From: Scenedesmus sp. ARA3 | Taxonomy: Eukaryota; Chlorophyta; Chlorophyceae; Sphaeropleales; Scenedesmaceae | Length of the DNA: 64,000 nucleotides | Direction: 5' to 3' | Assembly (NCBI GenBank): GCA_004335835.1 | Contig: RWJK01000305.1 | Coordinates: 1 to 64,000 of the forward strand | Shown here: one piece after another, positions 22,123 through 32,960 of the stretch | Numbering within the stretch: position 1 is the stretch's first letter | How the letters are laid out: every line of letters starts with the position of its first letter | The notes under the pieces: generated by a model | The model's input: the letters and a program-made list of their open reading frames with translations, nothing else | Databases searched by the model: none | What the model was told of the DNA's origin: nothing | Made by a program: the position numbers and the translations under genes

Positions 22123-23862
22123 GGGGCTGGACCAGCAAGCAGATCAAAGCTAGTCACAGGCTAGAAGACCTGCAGTCAAGGCAGGTCAACATTGTGCATG
22201 TGCTACGGCCTGAGGCAGCAGTACAGGGTGTGCCTGCAGCACAGCTGCTGTCAAAGCAGCAGGGCAGACAGGTGGGCTGCTGGTATAGCAGCTGGGGTGC
22301 TGACTGGGATGGTGTGTTGGCGGCATTAGGCAATTGCAGCAGGGCGCCTGCACATGGACACACAATGCCTGCAGCAGCCGATGCATGCAAGCATGTGCTT
22401 AAAAACATGCTGTGAAATTTGTAAGAGCAAAAGTTGCAATGGCATGGCTGTCTGCAGGCATGCAGAATCCTCACATTGGCCTGCGGCAGTCAGGGCTGGG
22501 ACCATCGCTCAGCAATGTTGCTGGCCAACTCAAAATTGCGTGTCATACCATTTGGTTACAGTGTGACAACAGCTGCTGCACATGCTCTCAACAGATGGGC
22601 CTGTACACGCTGTATACCTCATGAACCCTCGCTACCATCGCTATGGCCGGTTGTGCCCATTTGACCTTCCTGCAGGCTGTCCTAGACCTCAGTGGAGGCC
22701 CAGATGCAGCGATAGCCTACCTACTAGAGTGCGTGCAGCAGCCGCAGCTGCAGCAGCAGCTGCACGCCGACTTGCTGCAAGCAGCGCAGTGCATCAGCAG
22801 CCTGCGGCAGGTGGACCATGTGCGGGCGAAGCTGGAGTGTGTCACAAAGCAGAGCTGCCCACAGTGGCATGCGGATACTGTGGGGGTGCGCATGCTGTGC
22901 ACGTATGCGGGGCCTGGCACGTGGTACATAGAGAATAGGTGAGTCGGGGGATTGAAGTGCGATGAGACATGACTGCATCGCCAGGTCAGCATGCTTGCCA
23001 GGCAGGCAGGGCAGTGTCAGCAGCAGCAGCAGCAGGGGTGCACGGGATGCAGCACAGGTGATCGCATGCTGTGCACGTATGCGGGGCCTGGCACGTGGTA
23101 CATAGAGAATAGGTGAGTGCAGGAGTAGTTGAGTGATGAGTGCATTGCCAGGTCAGCAGTGTTGAGTTGTAGGGTAGGCAGTGTTAGCGTGCAGCTGCAG
23201 TGCAAGGCGTGCGCTTGCACTGGCATGTATAGCTGGTGTGCTGCCAGCAGATTTGTACGCTAAGACGGCTACAGAGTGGCTGTTTGCAGCGGAATGAATG
23301 CTGCAAGGTATGTTATTATGTTGTCCAAAGTGCTGAATTGCATGCATGCATGCATCCGCTTGCAGGCACGTCACTCGCCATGTCAACCCTTGGACTGGCG
23401 CAGCCTCCATCAGCGATGTCGAAGACCATCATGCAGCGCCGGCGGGCCCAGGGGACCTGCTGTTCCTGAAAGGCAATTTGTGCCAGGGCATGGCAGGTGA
23501 GGGGGTTGGGCTGTCTATGTAATGATATTGCTGCATAGTTCTGGGCGACCTGCTGTTCCGCAAGGGCAACCTGTGCCAGGGCATGGCAGGTGAGGGCACG
23601 AGATGATGCGGTCCCCGCCGGGTTGCCCAGCAGAGGAGATTGCGGCGGTGATTTATGCGGATAGCACTGCTATTGGCCTGTTCAGCAGGCTTCTGCAGCA
23701 GCACACAGCCACCAGCACTGCACTGAATGATGTATGTATGCTGTGTGTCATGCTGTGTTCGCTGCTGCTGCTGCAGGTGCTGGTGCTGTGCACAAGTCGC
23801 CTGGCGTGGCTGGCGAGGGTGGCGCCAGGCTGCTGCTGACTGTGGATGACGCGTGCTGCTGA
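22123..23862 (+). CDS. DUF1826-family protein (5' end unresolved)
   Basis: Function unknown; DUF1826 proteins occur in bacteria and algae and resemble a 2-oxoglutarate-oxygenase-like fold without assigned activity. Firm exons are 22676-22938, 23366-23496 and 23777-23862, with closing phases. A probable upstream exon is 22123-22271 (RQVNIVHVLRPEAAV), which joins in phase 0. Key blocks are CPQWHADTVGVRMLCTYAGP then GTWYIENR; HVTRHVNPWTGAAS; GPGDLLFLKGNLCQGMAG; and AVHKSPG followed by ARLLLTVDDAC before the stop. The HxD in WHAD and the later VHKSP histidine match the conserved positions of the family. The start codon is missing: the exon at 22123 needs a preceding phase-1 exon that I could not place. 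Two exon tails are echoed downstream. Confidence 0.75.
23061..23593 (+). repeat. Exon-edge echoes in DUF1826 introns
   Basis: Positions 23061-23116 are nearly identical to the tail of exon 22676-22938 (ATGCTGTGCACGTATGCGGG and on, then GTGAGT). Positions 23541-23593 repeat the tail of exon 23366-23496 with its donor. The first copy is close enough to the source to be recent. Confidence 0.9.
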
Positions 23863-23911
23863 CTGTTGGCTCAAAAGCTGCAGGGCCTAGATGACAGCGA
23901 GATTGCAGCTC

Positions 23912-23985
23912 ACATGTAAGCAGTCTACATGTGAGCAGTTTACATGTAAGCAGTCTACATGTAAGCAGTTCACATGTAAGCAAGC
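23912..23985 (+). repeat. 15-nt tandem repeat, about five copies
   Basis: Unit ACATGTAAGCAGTCT with one to three differences per copy, just beyond the DUF1826 stop codon. Each unit contains the near-palindrome ACATGT. Confidence 0.9.
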
Positions 23986-25454
23986 AACCTTGGATGATGC
24001 CTGCTGTTGAGGCTCATGAATCAGCATGGCGGCATGCTGCTGCCGCACACGCTTATCGTCCCGCAGGACGGGCGGCAGTGCGCATCTGGACTGCAATTCG
24101 TGAACTGAGTGATTGTGTGTACAACATCAAGTGTATAAGTTTTGCTGGGCTGGTATTTCAGCTCGGCACCAAGTTCTATGAGTGGCAGTTGACATGCTGG
24201 CTGTCATGACTGCAGCCTGCAGTGAATGTTACTGCCAGTGAAGTGGCAGCTGGCAGGCTGGAGTGGATGCGAGTCACACATGGTCTTAGAGGGAAACTCT
24301 TGCTTCAGATATGCCTGGGTCCTTTCAGTGGACTGTTGATACAAACAGTATTTTTTTGTTGCTTGGATTTTCAGGCTTGCAGCCCGCGAGCCTTGCAGGC
24401 TGCCAGGCCCCAGCTGGGCTGTTGTTTTTGTGCGGCACTGCACTGCTATTGCTCAGCGACTGCCATCCAAAGTGGCTGTCAGTTCACCAACCATTATGCT
24501 GTGCAGTGGCGCATCTGCTGGTACACTTCACAGCCTTTGCAGCTGTTGCAAATCGCTGTTAAGGTGAGCATGAGCTTTGAGGAGTTGTGCTGGTTCAGGT
24601 GCAAGGCGTATGTGCTGGCCAGCCACCGTTGCAGACGTATGAAGGAAGTACAGTCCAGACTGTTTCTGCTTGGCAGAAGCAGTGGTGTCTTATCTGCGAC
24701 TGTGCAGGGCACGTTCACTGAAGCTGGCAGCTGCCTTCCTGTTTGACTGTGACATCAAGCTCACGTTGGTGCAGAGTCTGCAGCTGGTGCGGCATGCATG
24801 CGCACCGGCAGAGAGCTCAGCAACTTGCTCGAATGCTCAGTGAACGCCATGACACTTCACCATTCTTTAAAATGTTTGCAACAAGCCAAGAAGCACAACA
24901 GCCTGCATATTGCACTGTGTCTGGCCTACAGGCTGAGCCTAGCTGACACAAGTTGCGCCAGTCGAGGGTGCCAGCAACGCTCACCCCGCCTCAAAGCAAT
25001 CAGTGGGAAGCGATGCATTGCAGGCATGTGCGCGCCGCTGAAGACAGCGTGCTACCATCGCTTGTTTCACATGCTTCAGCTGGCGCCAGCTCAAGATATG
25101 CAGCAATACCATGCAATTAGGCCACTCAACATGCCGGGTTGACACAGTGGCCACGGTGCGGTGCTGGGATGCAGGACAGGCGAAATGCCATTGCACTGCA
25201 CATGCGCAGCCAGCTGATGGGTAACATGATGATGATGATGCGCAGCCAGCTCCAGCACTTCAGCACAAATGCGTGCATCCCATGACCATGACGTCTATCA
25301 CATGCACCAACCGCGTGCTTTGTGCTAGCCTATGCTAGGGCCTAACTAAGCAACATAGCACCAAACAGTGTCATGACAAACAGCATGCTGGGTGCAGCAC
25401 ACATGCACATATGCCACATCAACACGATGCGCACAGCATCCCGCTGCTACAGCT

Positions 25455-25459
25455 TTACA
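25455..25459 (-). terminator. Possible TGTAA polyadenylation signal (CDC27)
   Basis: TGTAA on the minus strand, about 320 bases after the CDC27 stop. Motif and spacing only. Confidence 0.35.
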
Positions 25460-25617
25460 CCTGTCTGCCGCCAGCGCCTGCCACAAACAAGGGACGCTGC
25501 TCTATTTGCAGCCACAGGCCCATCCCACCCCTCAACCCACTCCACCCCCTGTGCCGCTCAAAGCCGCAGACCGGCACTGCCACTTCATGCACAGCACCAG
25601 CCAACCCCCACCCCCCA

Positions 25618-25684
25618 TGCGCCTCACAGCTCCTGCTCCTGCTCCTCCTCCTCCTCCTCCTCCTTGACCTCGTCCATGCGGCAG
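25618..25684 (-). repeat. Echo of the CDC27 stop region, outside the gene
   Basis: On the minus strand this reads MDEV, then a Glu-rich run, then a leucine and TGA, followed by the same AGGCGCA as the real gene end near 25775-25830 (MDEDEEEEEL, stop). The terminal exon tail plus the start of the 3' flank has thus been copied downstream of the stop codon and has since expanded. Confidence 0.75.
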
Positions 25685-25779
25685 TCAGCTCCACGCAAAA
25701 CCGGATACGCGCGTCACATGCCCATGATGTCCATCAAGCGAGCCAAATGGCGTGCTCGGGACTATAGCCGCTGTGCGCC

Positions 25780-28194
25780 TCACAGCTCCTCCTCTTCTTC
25801 ATCCTCATCCATGCACACCTTGTCTATCGCTGCCTTGATGGCAGCGCGGTCAGCCGCGCCAGGCCGCAGGTCCAGCGCCGCGTGCAGGCAGCGCAGTGCG
25901 GCATCAGGCTGGCCCAGGCGCTTGTGCAGCCGGCCCATCAGGAACGCCACACTGGGCTCACGCGGCACGATCGCCTGCAGTGCAAGCAGAGCAGGCCACA
26001 AAACGATAAAAACATTATTGGTTCATCATGTGAGCAGATTGCAGATGGTGGCCCTAAGGAACGCCACGCTGGGCTCGCGCGGCACGATGGCCTGCAGGAG
26101 CGAAACAGCAGCATAACATGTGGAGTGTGTGTTCAGTTCAGTTGCACGATGGCCTGTGTCAGGCTCAGAAACAGCAATGCTTTCAGTAACAGTTTAGTCG
26201 TGTTGCGTCGTATGTGTGGTGCATGCTGGCCAGGCGCTCTCTGGTGCAGGCGGCCGATGAGGAAGGCCGCGCTGGGCTCGCGCGGCACGATGGCCTGCAC
26301 GGATAGAACGGCAGTGGGTACATCAGATGTGCTATATGACAAGTTGAGTCCTTTATGTCACAAGGAAGGCCGCGCTGGGCTCGCGCGGCACGATGGCCTG
26401 CAGTGCAAGCAGAGGCGGATACAGAACAGGAAGCTGGTGCCTGGGCAAGCAGCAATCTGGATGGCCGGGCTGGCCCAGGCGCTTGTGCAGGCGGCCCATC
26501 AGGGACGCCACACTGGGCTCGCGCGGAACGATGGCCTGCAGGACCACAAACAACACCTTGCGTAATGGCAGAAGCTTTTGTGTCATATACAATGCTGCAG
26601 GTTTCGTCAGGCCCCAGTGCGGGTGGCTCATGAGAAAGGCCACGCTAGGCTCACATGGCATGATTGCATGTTGTGTCGGTTGCCGGACACAAACATCGCG
26701 TCAGTTGGCAGCCCCAATCACTGAATGGTATCATACACAGTCGTGCCGCCACATTAAATAACTATTGGCAGGGGGTATCACCGTGACATAGCCTCACACC
26801 TTGCCATCCTGCTGCTGTAGCTGCTGTCAACAGCACGTCCTACGTGTGCAGCTCGACAGCCCCGGCAATGTGAACTCTCCAGCCTCACCTGCAGCGCTGT
26901 GAGCTCTGCCAGTGCCTCCTGGGGCCGCTCCAGTGCCGCCAGCACGCCAGCCGCCTCGTAGCGCGCCAGCGGGTTGCGCCCGTCAATGGCGATGGCGCAC
27001 TGCAGGCGCGCGCAAGCGATGGTAGCATTCTTAATGTGTTGATCGCAATGAAGAGATGCAAGGGGTGCCTAAAATCGGCGACGCAGCAGTGCTCCAGCAA
27101 GCAAGCTGCGCAGCAGGTGCGCACACCATGCAGCCTAGAGGCCTTGGAGCCTATGCAGGCAGGCACGGAGCAGACTACCCAGGAGTTCACTGGCTGACAC
27201 AAGGCCTTCAGCAATGCAGGATCTCGTTATGCATGGTGCTGCTTCACAACGCCCCCTGCAAATGTGGTGTGCAGTGGTTGGCTGAGGACGCCATGGATTT
27301 AATAGGCTACAGGCGGCACACTGCTTCTCAAGTGAACGTGCATGCACTGCCACCCACCTTGAGCTGCCGCAGCGCCTCAGCCAGGTGGTTCATCTTGCGC
27401 AGCGCAGCGCCGCAGCAGCAGCGCAGCACGCTGCTGCCGGGGTTGATGCGTGCGGCCGCCTGGAAGTGGCCCAGCGCCTCGGCGGGCTTTTCCTGCTTCA
27501 GCGCGATCTGGCCCAGGCCGTAACTGCTTACGTAAGATGTTACGACGCCAGTTCGGTCAACAGCAGCAGTAGCAGCAGCAGCAGCACAGGAAATGAGCTG
27601 GATTCGTTGGCTGCCCATGGATGCAGCACAGAAAACGTTTCACCCTGTGTTGCATCTACAGCATGAGTTCCAACAGCGCATGGCTAGCAGCAACTTTTAA
27701 GCGTGCGGCCGCCTGGAAATGGCCCAGCGCCTCAGCGGGCTTCTCCTGCCTCAGCAGGATCTGGCCCAAGCCATAACTGTCACATCACACGTCAACGGCA
27801 GTTTGAAAGACGAACAGCGGCAGTAAAGAAGCTGGATGTGTATTTTACACATCACAGGATCTGGCCATGCTGCAACAGACGCCAGGCTGCTTTGACTATA
27901 TGGCTGGCAGACTGACTGGCAGCGAACGCTGAGCGTACGCAGCTTTCTGGTCTCAGGGCCCTGCAGCAGCACCCCAGCCACTCACAGTGCGTTGTAGTGC
28001 CGCGGGTCGCAGCGCAGCGCGTGCTGGTACGCTGTCGCAGCTGCTGCCAGGTCCTCCCCTGCCAGGTGCTCATGGCCCAGCAGGGTGGCTGCATAGGCCA
28101 TGTGTGGCGCCAGCTGCAGCGCGCGCTGGAAGAGGCGCACCGCTGACTCGTGCTCGCGCTGCAGGCTGAAGCAGTTGCCGGCAATGCACCTGCG

Positions 28195-28230
<36 letters not shown>

Positions 28231-31200
28231 GCGGCATGCTATATATGAGCGGGAGCACAGCTATGCGGAGGCGCAAGGCGCGGCTGCTTGCATGAACACG
28301 GTGAAGCTACGTTTCGAAACGTGATCGGTTCCACTCCTTTTTGAAGCGCGCTTACACAGCGTCCCCGCTGCGCATCTAGCACGTGCTGCTGCTTCAAAGA
28401 CGCAACTTTTCCCCGCTGCAGAACGCAGTTATTACAGCAAAGCAACACGCCCCGCCTGCCCCTCACCAGGCCTCTGGCGCCATGCGGTCCACTGCCAGGG
28501 CATGCTGTGCCAGGTGTGCCAGCTCCACGTCACGCTTCAGGTGCCACAGCACCGTGCTGTACAGCTCCATGCCCTGAAGGGGCACAGGCACAAAACAAAT
28601 CAAATAACATCAAAGGTGATGTTGAGACAAGCACAGCACGGTGCTGCACAGCTCCACACCCTGCGGGGCACAGAGAGGATTCATAACACTACAACCAGTA
28701 TAAGGTGATATTGAGACGAGCACAGCAGGGTGCTGGAAAGCTCCTGGCCCTGCCCGGCATAATGCACAGTATGCATTGCTAGACAACCGCATGCACTCAT
28801 CGTTCAAGGTGGTGGTGGTGCCACTTGTTCCAAGTGCCACAGCACGGTGCTGTACAGCTCCACGCTCTGGCCGAGCGCAAGCAGCAGGAGCAGCTAAAAC
28901 ACGTAGGGCAGCAACTACTGGGTGCGAAGCATGTCATGACAAGGCAGAGCAGGCACTCAACCGAGCAGCAGGCAACAGGTTTTTCTGCAAGGTGCTATCA
29001 CAGCCCTAGCGCGCCAAGCGCAACAGCAGCAGCGCAGCACAGCCACCACCATACCTCAAGGTTGAGTGGGTCAGCAGCCCGCGCTGCCTCAAACGCCTCA
29101 GCAGCGCGCGCATAATCTACGAGCTCGTACTGGCAGCGGCCAACCAGCAGCAGCACGCCCGCACTGCCCAGCTGCGCGGGGGCCAGCTGCCCAAGTGCTG
29201 CCAGCGCTTCCCGCGCCTTGTACTGAGACAGCAGGTGCAGCGCGCGCCGCAGCGGCAGCAGCAGCGATGCCAGCTGCAAGCACAAGCGAGGGGGTGTACA
29301 CATTGCAGTTGGTTGCGTGCATTGCTGGTGCCGGTGTTGAATGTTAAAAGCGATTCAGAGCAGAACAGACAGCACACTTCTTGGTTATGTACTAGCTGTT
29401 CAGGCACCTATCCCTTGCATGTTGCTGCCCTGCAATCGACTGCGTCAGTGATCAACGTCCCGATGCACACCTGCTCCTGCTGCTGGTGCGACTTGAGCGG
29501 CGCTGCCTGCTCCTGCTGCCAGTGATGGCTGCCTTCCCCAGCAGCAGTATCAGCGGCAGCATCAACGTTGGGCGCATTCTCGCCCTCACTGTGTGCTGCG
29601 CCTCCTGCTGCTGCGCCTGCGCTGCCTGCTCGCTGCTGCCGCTGCCGTTGCCGCGGAGCTGCCGCTGCTGCCGGGCTGTGCTGCATTTGGTTGGGGTCCT
29701 GCCGCCCCAGGGGTGTGGGTGTGTTGCTGCTGCTTGAGCCAGGCGCTGCGTCCCCGTGGGATGCTGCTAGCCGCGCACTGCGCCTGTTTGCAGGACATTG
29801 TGCAGCAATACCAGTACTTTGACCATGGCAACAGCTAGCGCATGCAGATCAAGGTGGCAGATGTGTGCAGCACACCACCCCTTCCTCAGGCACGATTGCC
29901 GATGCATTGCATGCTCAATCAGGTTCCGCAGCTGCTTCACAAGTGCACTGCCAGCCTCTGCTGCTATGCCAAAACATCATGCTTGACTTCACAGTCAGAC
30001 ATGTACCTTGGCGTGCCGCCTGCGCCTGCTGCTGCTGCCTGTTCGTTTGCAAATAGCCTGCCTGCTGCCTTTGAGGTCTTGCGGCCCCTGCCGTCAGCAC
30101 CGCCTGCAGCAGCCGCTGCCGCGGCTGCACCGCCCACTGGCACTTTCTGCTTGCCCAGTTTGGGTGTGCGGCTGCCTGCTGGAGGGGAGGGGAAGCCTGG
30201 AAACAGCCCACCTGCAGCCGCAGGCAGAGACAGACAGACACAGACACACATCCAAGCAGCAGAGGCATTTGAAAGCTTGCTCCGTAACTACAAGGCAAAC
30301 AGAATGCGGCGACACCTGGTGGGGAGGGCCAGCCTGGGAACAACGCGTCTGCAACCGCAGCAGCAGGCCACAGACAGACACCCCAAACAGCACTAGTGAT
30401 CTGAAAGCCTGTTTCCGCAACTACCAGGCCAGCAAGCACGTGGCCACGGTTGTTGCACATATCAGCCATTGGTTGAAAAAATTGAAGAGCAAAAGCCAGC
30501 GCATGCACTTGCTCAGGTGGGCTCTAGGGTTGCAGCGCAGAGCTGATGTTGTGCAGTACGCCCCGCACCTTTGTGTGGCTTGGCTGGCGGCGCTGCTGGG
30601 GCTCCTGCTGGTGAGGGCGTTACAAACGTGAGCATGTGCGGCGTGTGGCCTGCTGCAAACGCCCCCGGCCCTGGAGGCGTGCAGGCAGTCCTGCAAAGAC
30701 ACAACAACATCTGGTGCTGCATTAATAATTGCTGTGCGTGGCGTAGGTGGGCATGCATGCTACAGAGCGAGATGACACGGTGGGAGCACTGTGCCAACAA
30801 AACAAACACTGGCTCCTTCAAAACAAGCAGCAGTCCTGGCGGCGGCTGGCATCAGCGCACACGTTGCAACTCCTTGCATTGCGTTGCACTTGCCTGCCGC
30901 CTGGCGGTGTCGGTGAGGCGCCCTCGGCGCCATCTATGCTCATCGCATGCAGCGCGGGCGTCCCGTTTGACACAGCTGGCGTCTGCTGCCAGTGCTGCTG
31001 CTGGTGTGGCTGCTGCTGCTGCTGCGCAGGGTGTGCCCCAGGCTGCTGCTGCTGATGTTGCTGCCCTAACTGCTCAGGCTGCTGCTCCTGCTGCTGCTGC
31101 TCTACTACTACTGGCAAGCACTTTGGTTCGCAGAACTCTGCTGTCAAGTCCGGTTGGCCTGCAGCACAACAAATCAAGCGCATAAACACAAGCGGCCTCC

Positions 31201-32371
31201 GTGCAGCGCATGTTCCCTAATATTGCGTGCAATTGCGAAAGCAGGAACACCGTCGCAGCGTAACCAATGTGCGGCCAGATGACAACAGCTTGAAGAGCAC
31301 CGACAAGGCAACAAAGCCATGTTGAGCAGCAGCAGTTTGATGTGAAGCTCTTCCACAGCGCTCACTGTACTCACCCAGCATGCACAGCTCCGCAAACGCC
31401 ACCCACAGCATCGGCTCCAGCCGCAGCGCGCGCACGTAGCACTCCGCGGCGCGCTTGCTGCTGCCTGTGAGCCGGCTGATGCGCCCCAGCAAGTACCAGC
31501 CAGCGCCGCCAGCAGGCACCTGCATGTACACGTATATGTTTTCAATGCAGCGCAGCAACCGTGGCGCGAATTGATATGAGGGTTGAAGTGCGCAGCGCTC
31601 GGGGCAGAAGGTGGTGGTGGGCACAGCTTGTACGGCATGCCTTCACCGTATGCTTGCCTAATATGTGCCTGACATGCGCATGGCGCCATGGCTGCTGTAG
31701 CAGACAGTGCTGAACGTGCGGGTCAAGATAATGGTAGCAGAGCACATGCCCTGAGGGTGTACTGATCCTGCTGCCGCAGCATAGCACGCCCGCAAGCCAC
31801 AACATCACTGCACCGCTGTTCCTGCAGCACATACTGCTGCAGCCACGTGCAGGTCCGCACCTGCGACTCCCCTTGCTGTAGCAGCAGCTGCTCTGCGTCC
31901 TTGTACTGCCGCAAGTCGAGGCAGCACAGCGCTGCTAGGTAGCGGCAGTGCTGGCTGTTGCTGCCTTGGAGCAGGTGCACTGCACGGTAGCCCTGGTTGC
32001 AGTGCCTGTAGCATGTCGCTAGTAGGTACTTGTTTTGCTGCAGGGCGGAAGCAGGCGCATACACAAGGCAGCAGCGGCACTTGCAACTGATGGCATACTT
32101 TCCTGCAAGCGCTGGCTGTGCTGCAGATGCAAGAACAGCTTGCATGGCGCAGCTGTTGCTGAATCAGGTGGATACTGCAGCTGCTCACCTCACCGTTAGT
32201 TACGCTTATCACAGCAACTTGTAAGCGCATGCTGCATGCTGGTCATAAGCACAGGCAGCTGCTCACCTCGCTGGCGCACGCTGCCACCAAGCGCTGTCCC
32301 AGGAACCTGGCATTCTCATACAAGCCCAAAGAGAGGCTGCTGCGGATGCAGCCGGCTAGATACTCCTCCAT
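25780..32371 (-). CDS. CDC27: CDC27/APC3 (HOBBIT-type) TPR subunit of the anaphase-promoting complex
   Basis: A TPR scaffold of the APC/C ubiquitin ligase, which binds the IR tails of coactivators CDC20/CDH1. Thirteen minus-strand exons: 32267-32371, 31861-32037, 31375-31519, 30894-31158, 30569-30690, 30007-30211, 29471-29783, 29055-29273, 28467-28573, 27986-28189, 27358-27523, 26889-26999 and 25780-25974. Every phase closes, giving 777 residues. The N-terminal TPR block has MEEYLAGCIRSSLSLGLYEN, KYLLATCYR and YLLGRISRLTGSSKRAAEC. A Q-rich, basic linker follows (about 145-445; GRLFANEQ, PRRSARLAA). The C-terminal array carries the diagnostic GMELYSTVLWHL, APEAWCIAGNCFSLQREHES, DPRHYNALYGLGQIALKQEK, IVPREPSVAFLMGRLHKRLG and an acidic end. 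Intron 4 appears to use a GC donor. Four introns hold exon-edge echoes. Confidence 0.95.
26053..26670 (-). repeat. Five echoes of the CDC27 last-exon head
   Basis: Between exons 12 and 13 there are copies of the exon 13 start (acceptor CTGCAG and the reading AIVPREPSVAFLM) at about 26053-26098, 26236-26296, 26364-26402, 26466-26541 and 26608-26670. The 26466 copy is the longest and also repeats LHKRLGQP. The 26608 copy is the most decayed. All are direct and lie upstream of the true exon. Confidence 0.9.
27703..30384 (-). repeat. Further CDC27 exon-head echoes
   Basis: The exon 11 head (YGLGQI, QEKPAEALGHFQAAAR) recurs at 27703-27786 with a good acceptor and an open frame. The exon 9 head (MELYSTVLWHL) recurs at about 28627-28668, 28721-28760 and 28834-28878. 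The exon 6 head recurs at about 30314-30384. All lie upstream of their source exon in the same intron. Confidence 0.85.
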
Positions 32372-32960
32372 GTATCCTCCCTGCCAGCGCCAGAAGGCCT
32401 GGCTGCACTAACACTAGCCCCTCCCTGCCTGCGCTAGCGCAGGTGCTGAAGCAGCAGTGGGTCCAGGGATGACAGGCTTGGTGTGGTTTGTCTTGGTAAA
32501 GGAGCCAGCTGTGCACAGAATCCCATGCAAACAACACCAGCAGGTATGTTCTTGTTGTCTCCTGAAATCAAGCAGGTTGAGCTGGGAACAGCAGCAGGTG
32601 GGAACACAGGCACGTTTGAAACTAGGCACGAACTTCCGTGCAGAGACCCCAAGCGCTGCTGTCTATGCAGTCAAAGATGGCTGATTGACTGGAGTTGATC
32701 GCCATCGAACGAAGGTGGAAACCAAACTCGTGTTAGCTCGACCGGACAGTGCAGCTGAGACCTGCTTGCAGCAGCGATCGACCAAGCCGTGCCCCCAATG
32801 TATGTTTGATCCAGTTCTTTGTTTCTACTGATATTGGTGCTTGAGTTGTATGCCACTGTTGTGCAACCGCTGCTTCTGTTTCGTTGCACAGCTGGTTGGT
32901 TAGGGACTGGACAGGCGCACAGCCGGCCTAGTCGGGCTCGCATTAGTCGTGATAAGCAAC
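32372..32960. promoter_or_regulatory. Divergent intergenic region, CDC27 (-) / TRAP-alpha (+)
   Basis: About 590 bases between two start codons on opposite strands; both genes must start transcription here. No TATA box or repeat was recognised. A shared promoter is inferred. Confidence 0.45.

Larger units (their letters stand above)
23863..25779. other. Intergenic between convergent genes
   Basis: About 1.9 kb between the DUF1826 stop and the CDC27 stop. It contains a 15-nt tandem repeat at 23912-23985, an (ATG)n run near 25227-25240 and an echo of the CDC27 stop region at 25618-25684. Some plus-strand frames at 24222-24746 are open, but no family or splice pattern was recognised. Confidence 0.5.

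Noticed and set aside
24222..24746. Plus-strand open frame in the gap before CDC27
   Set aside because: Rich in Cys, Trp and His with no motif; no plausible splice partners.
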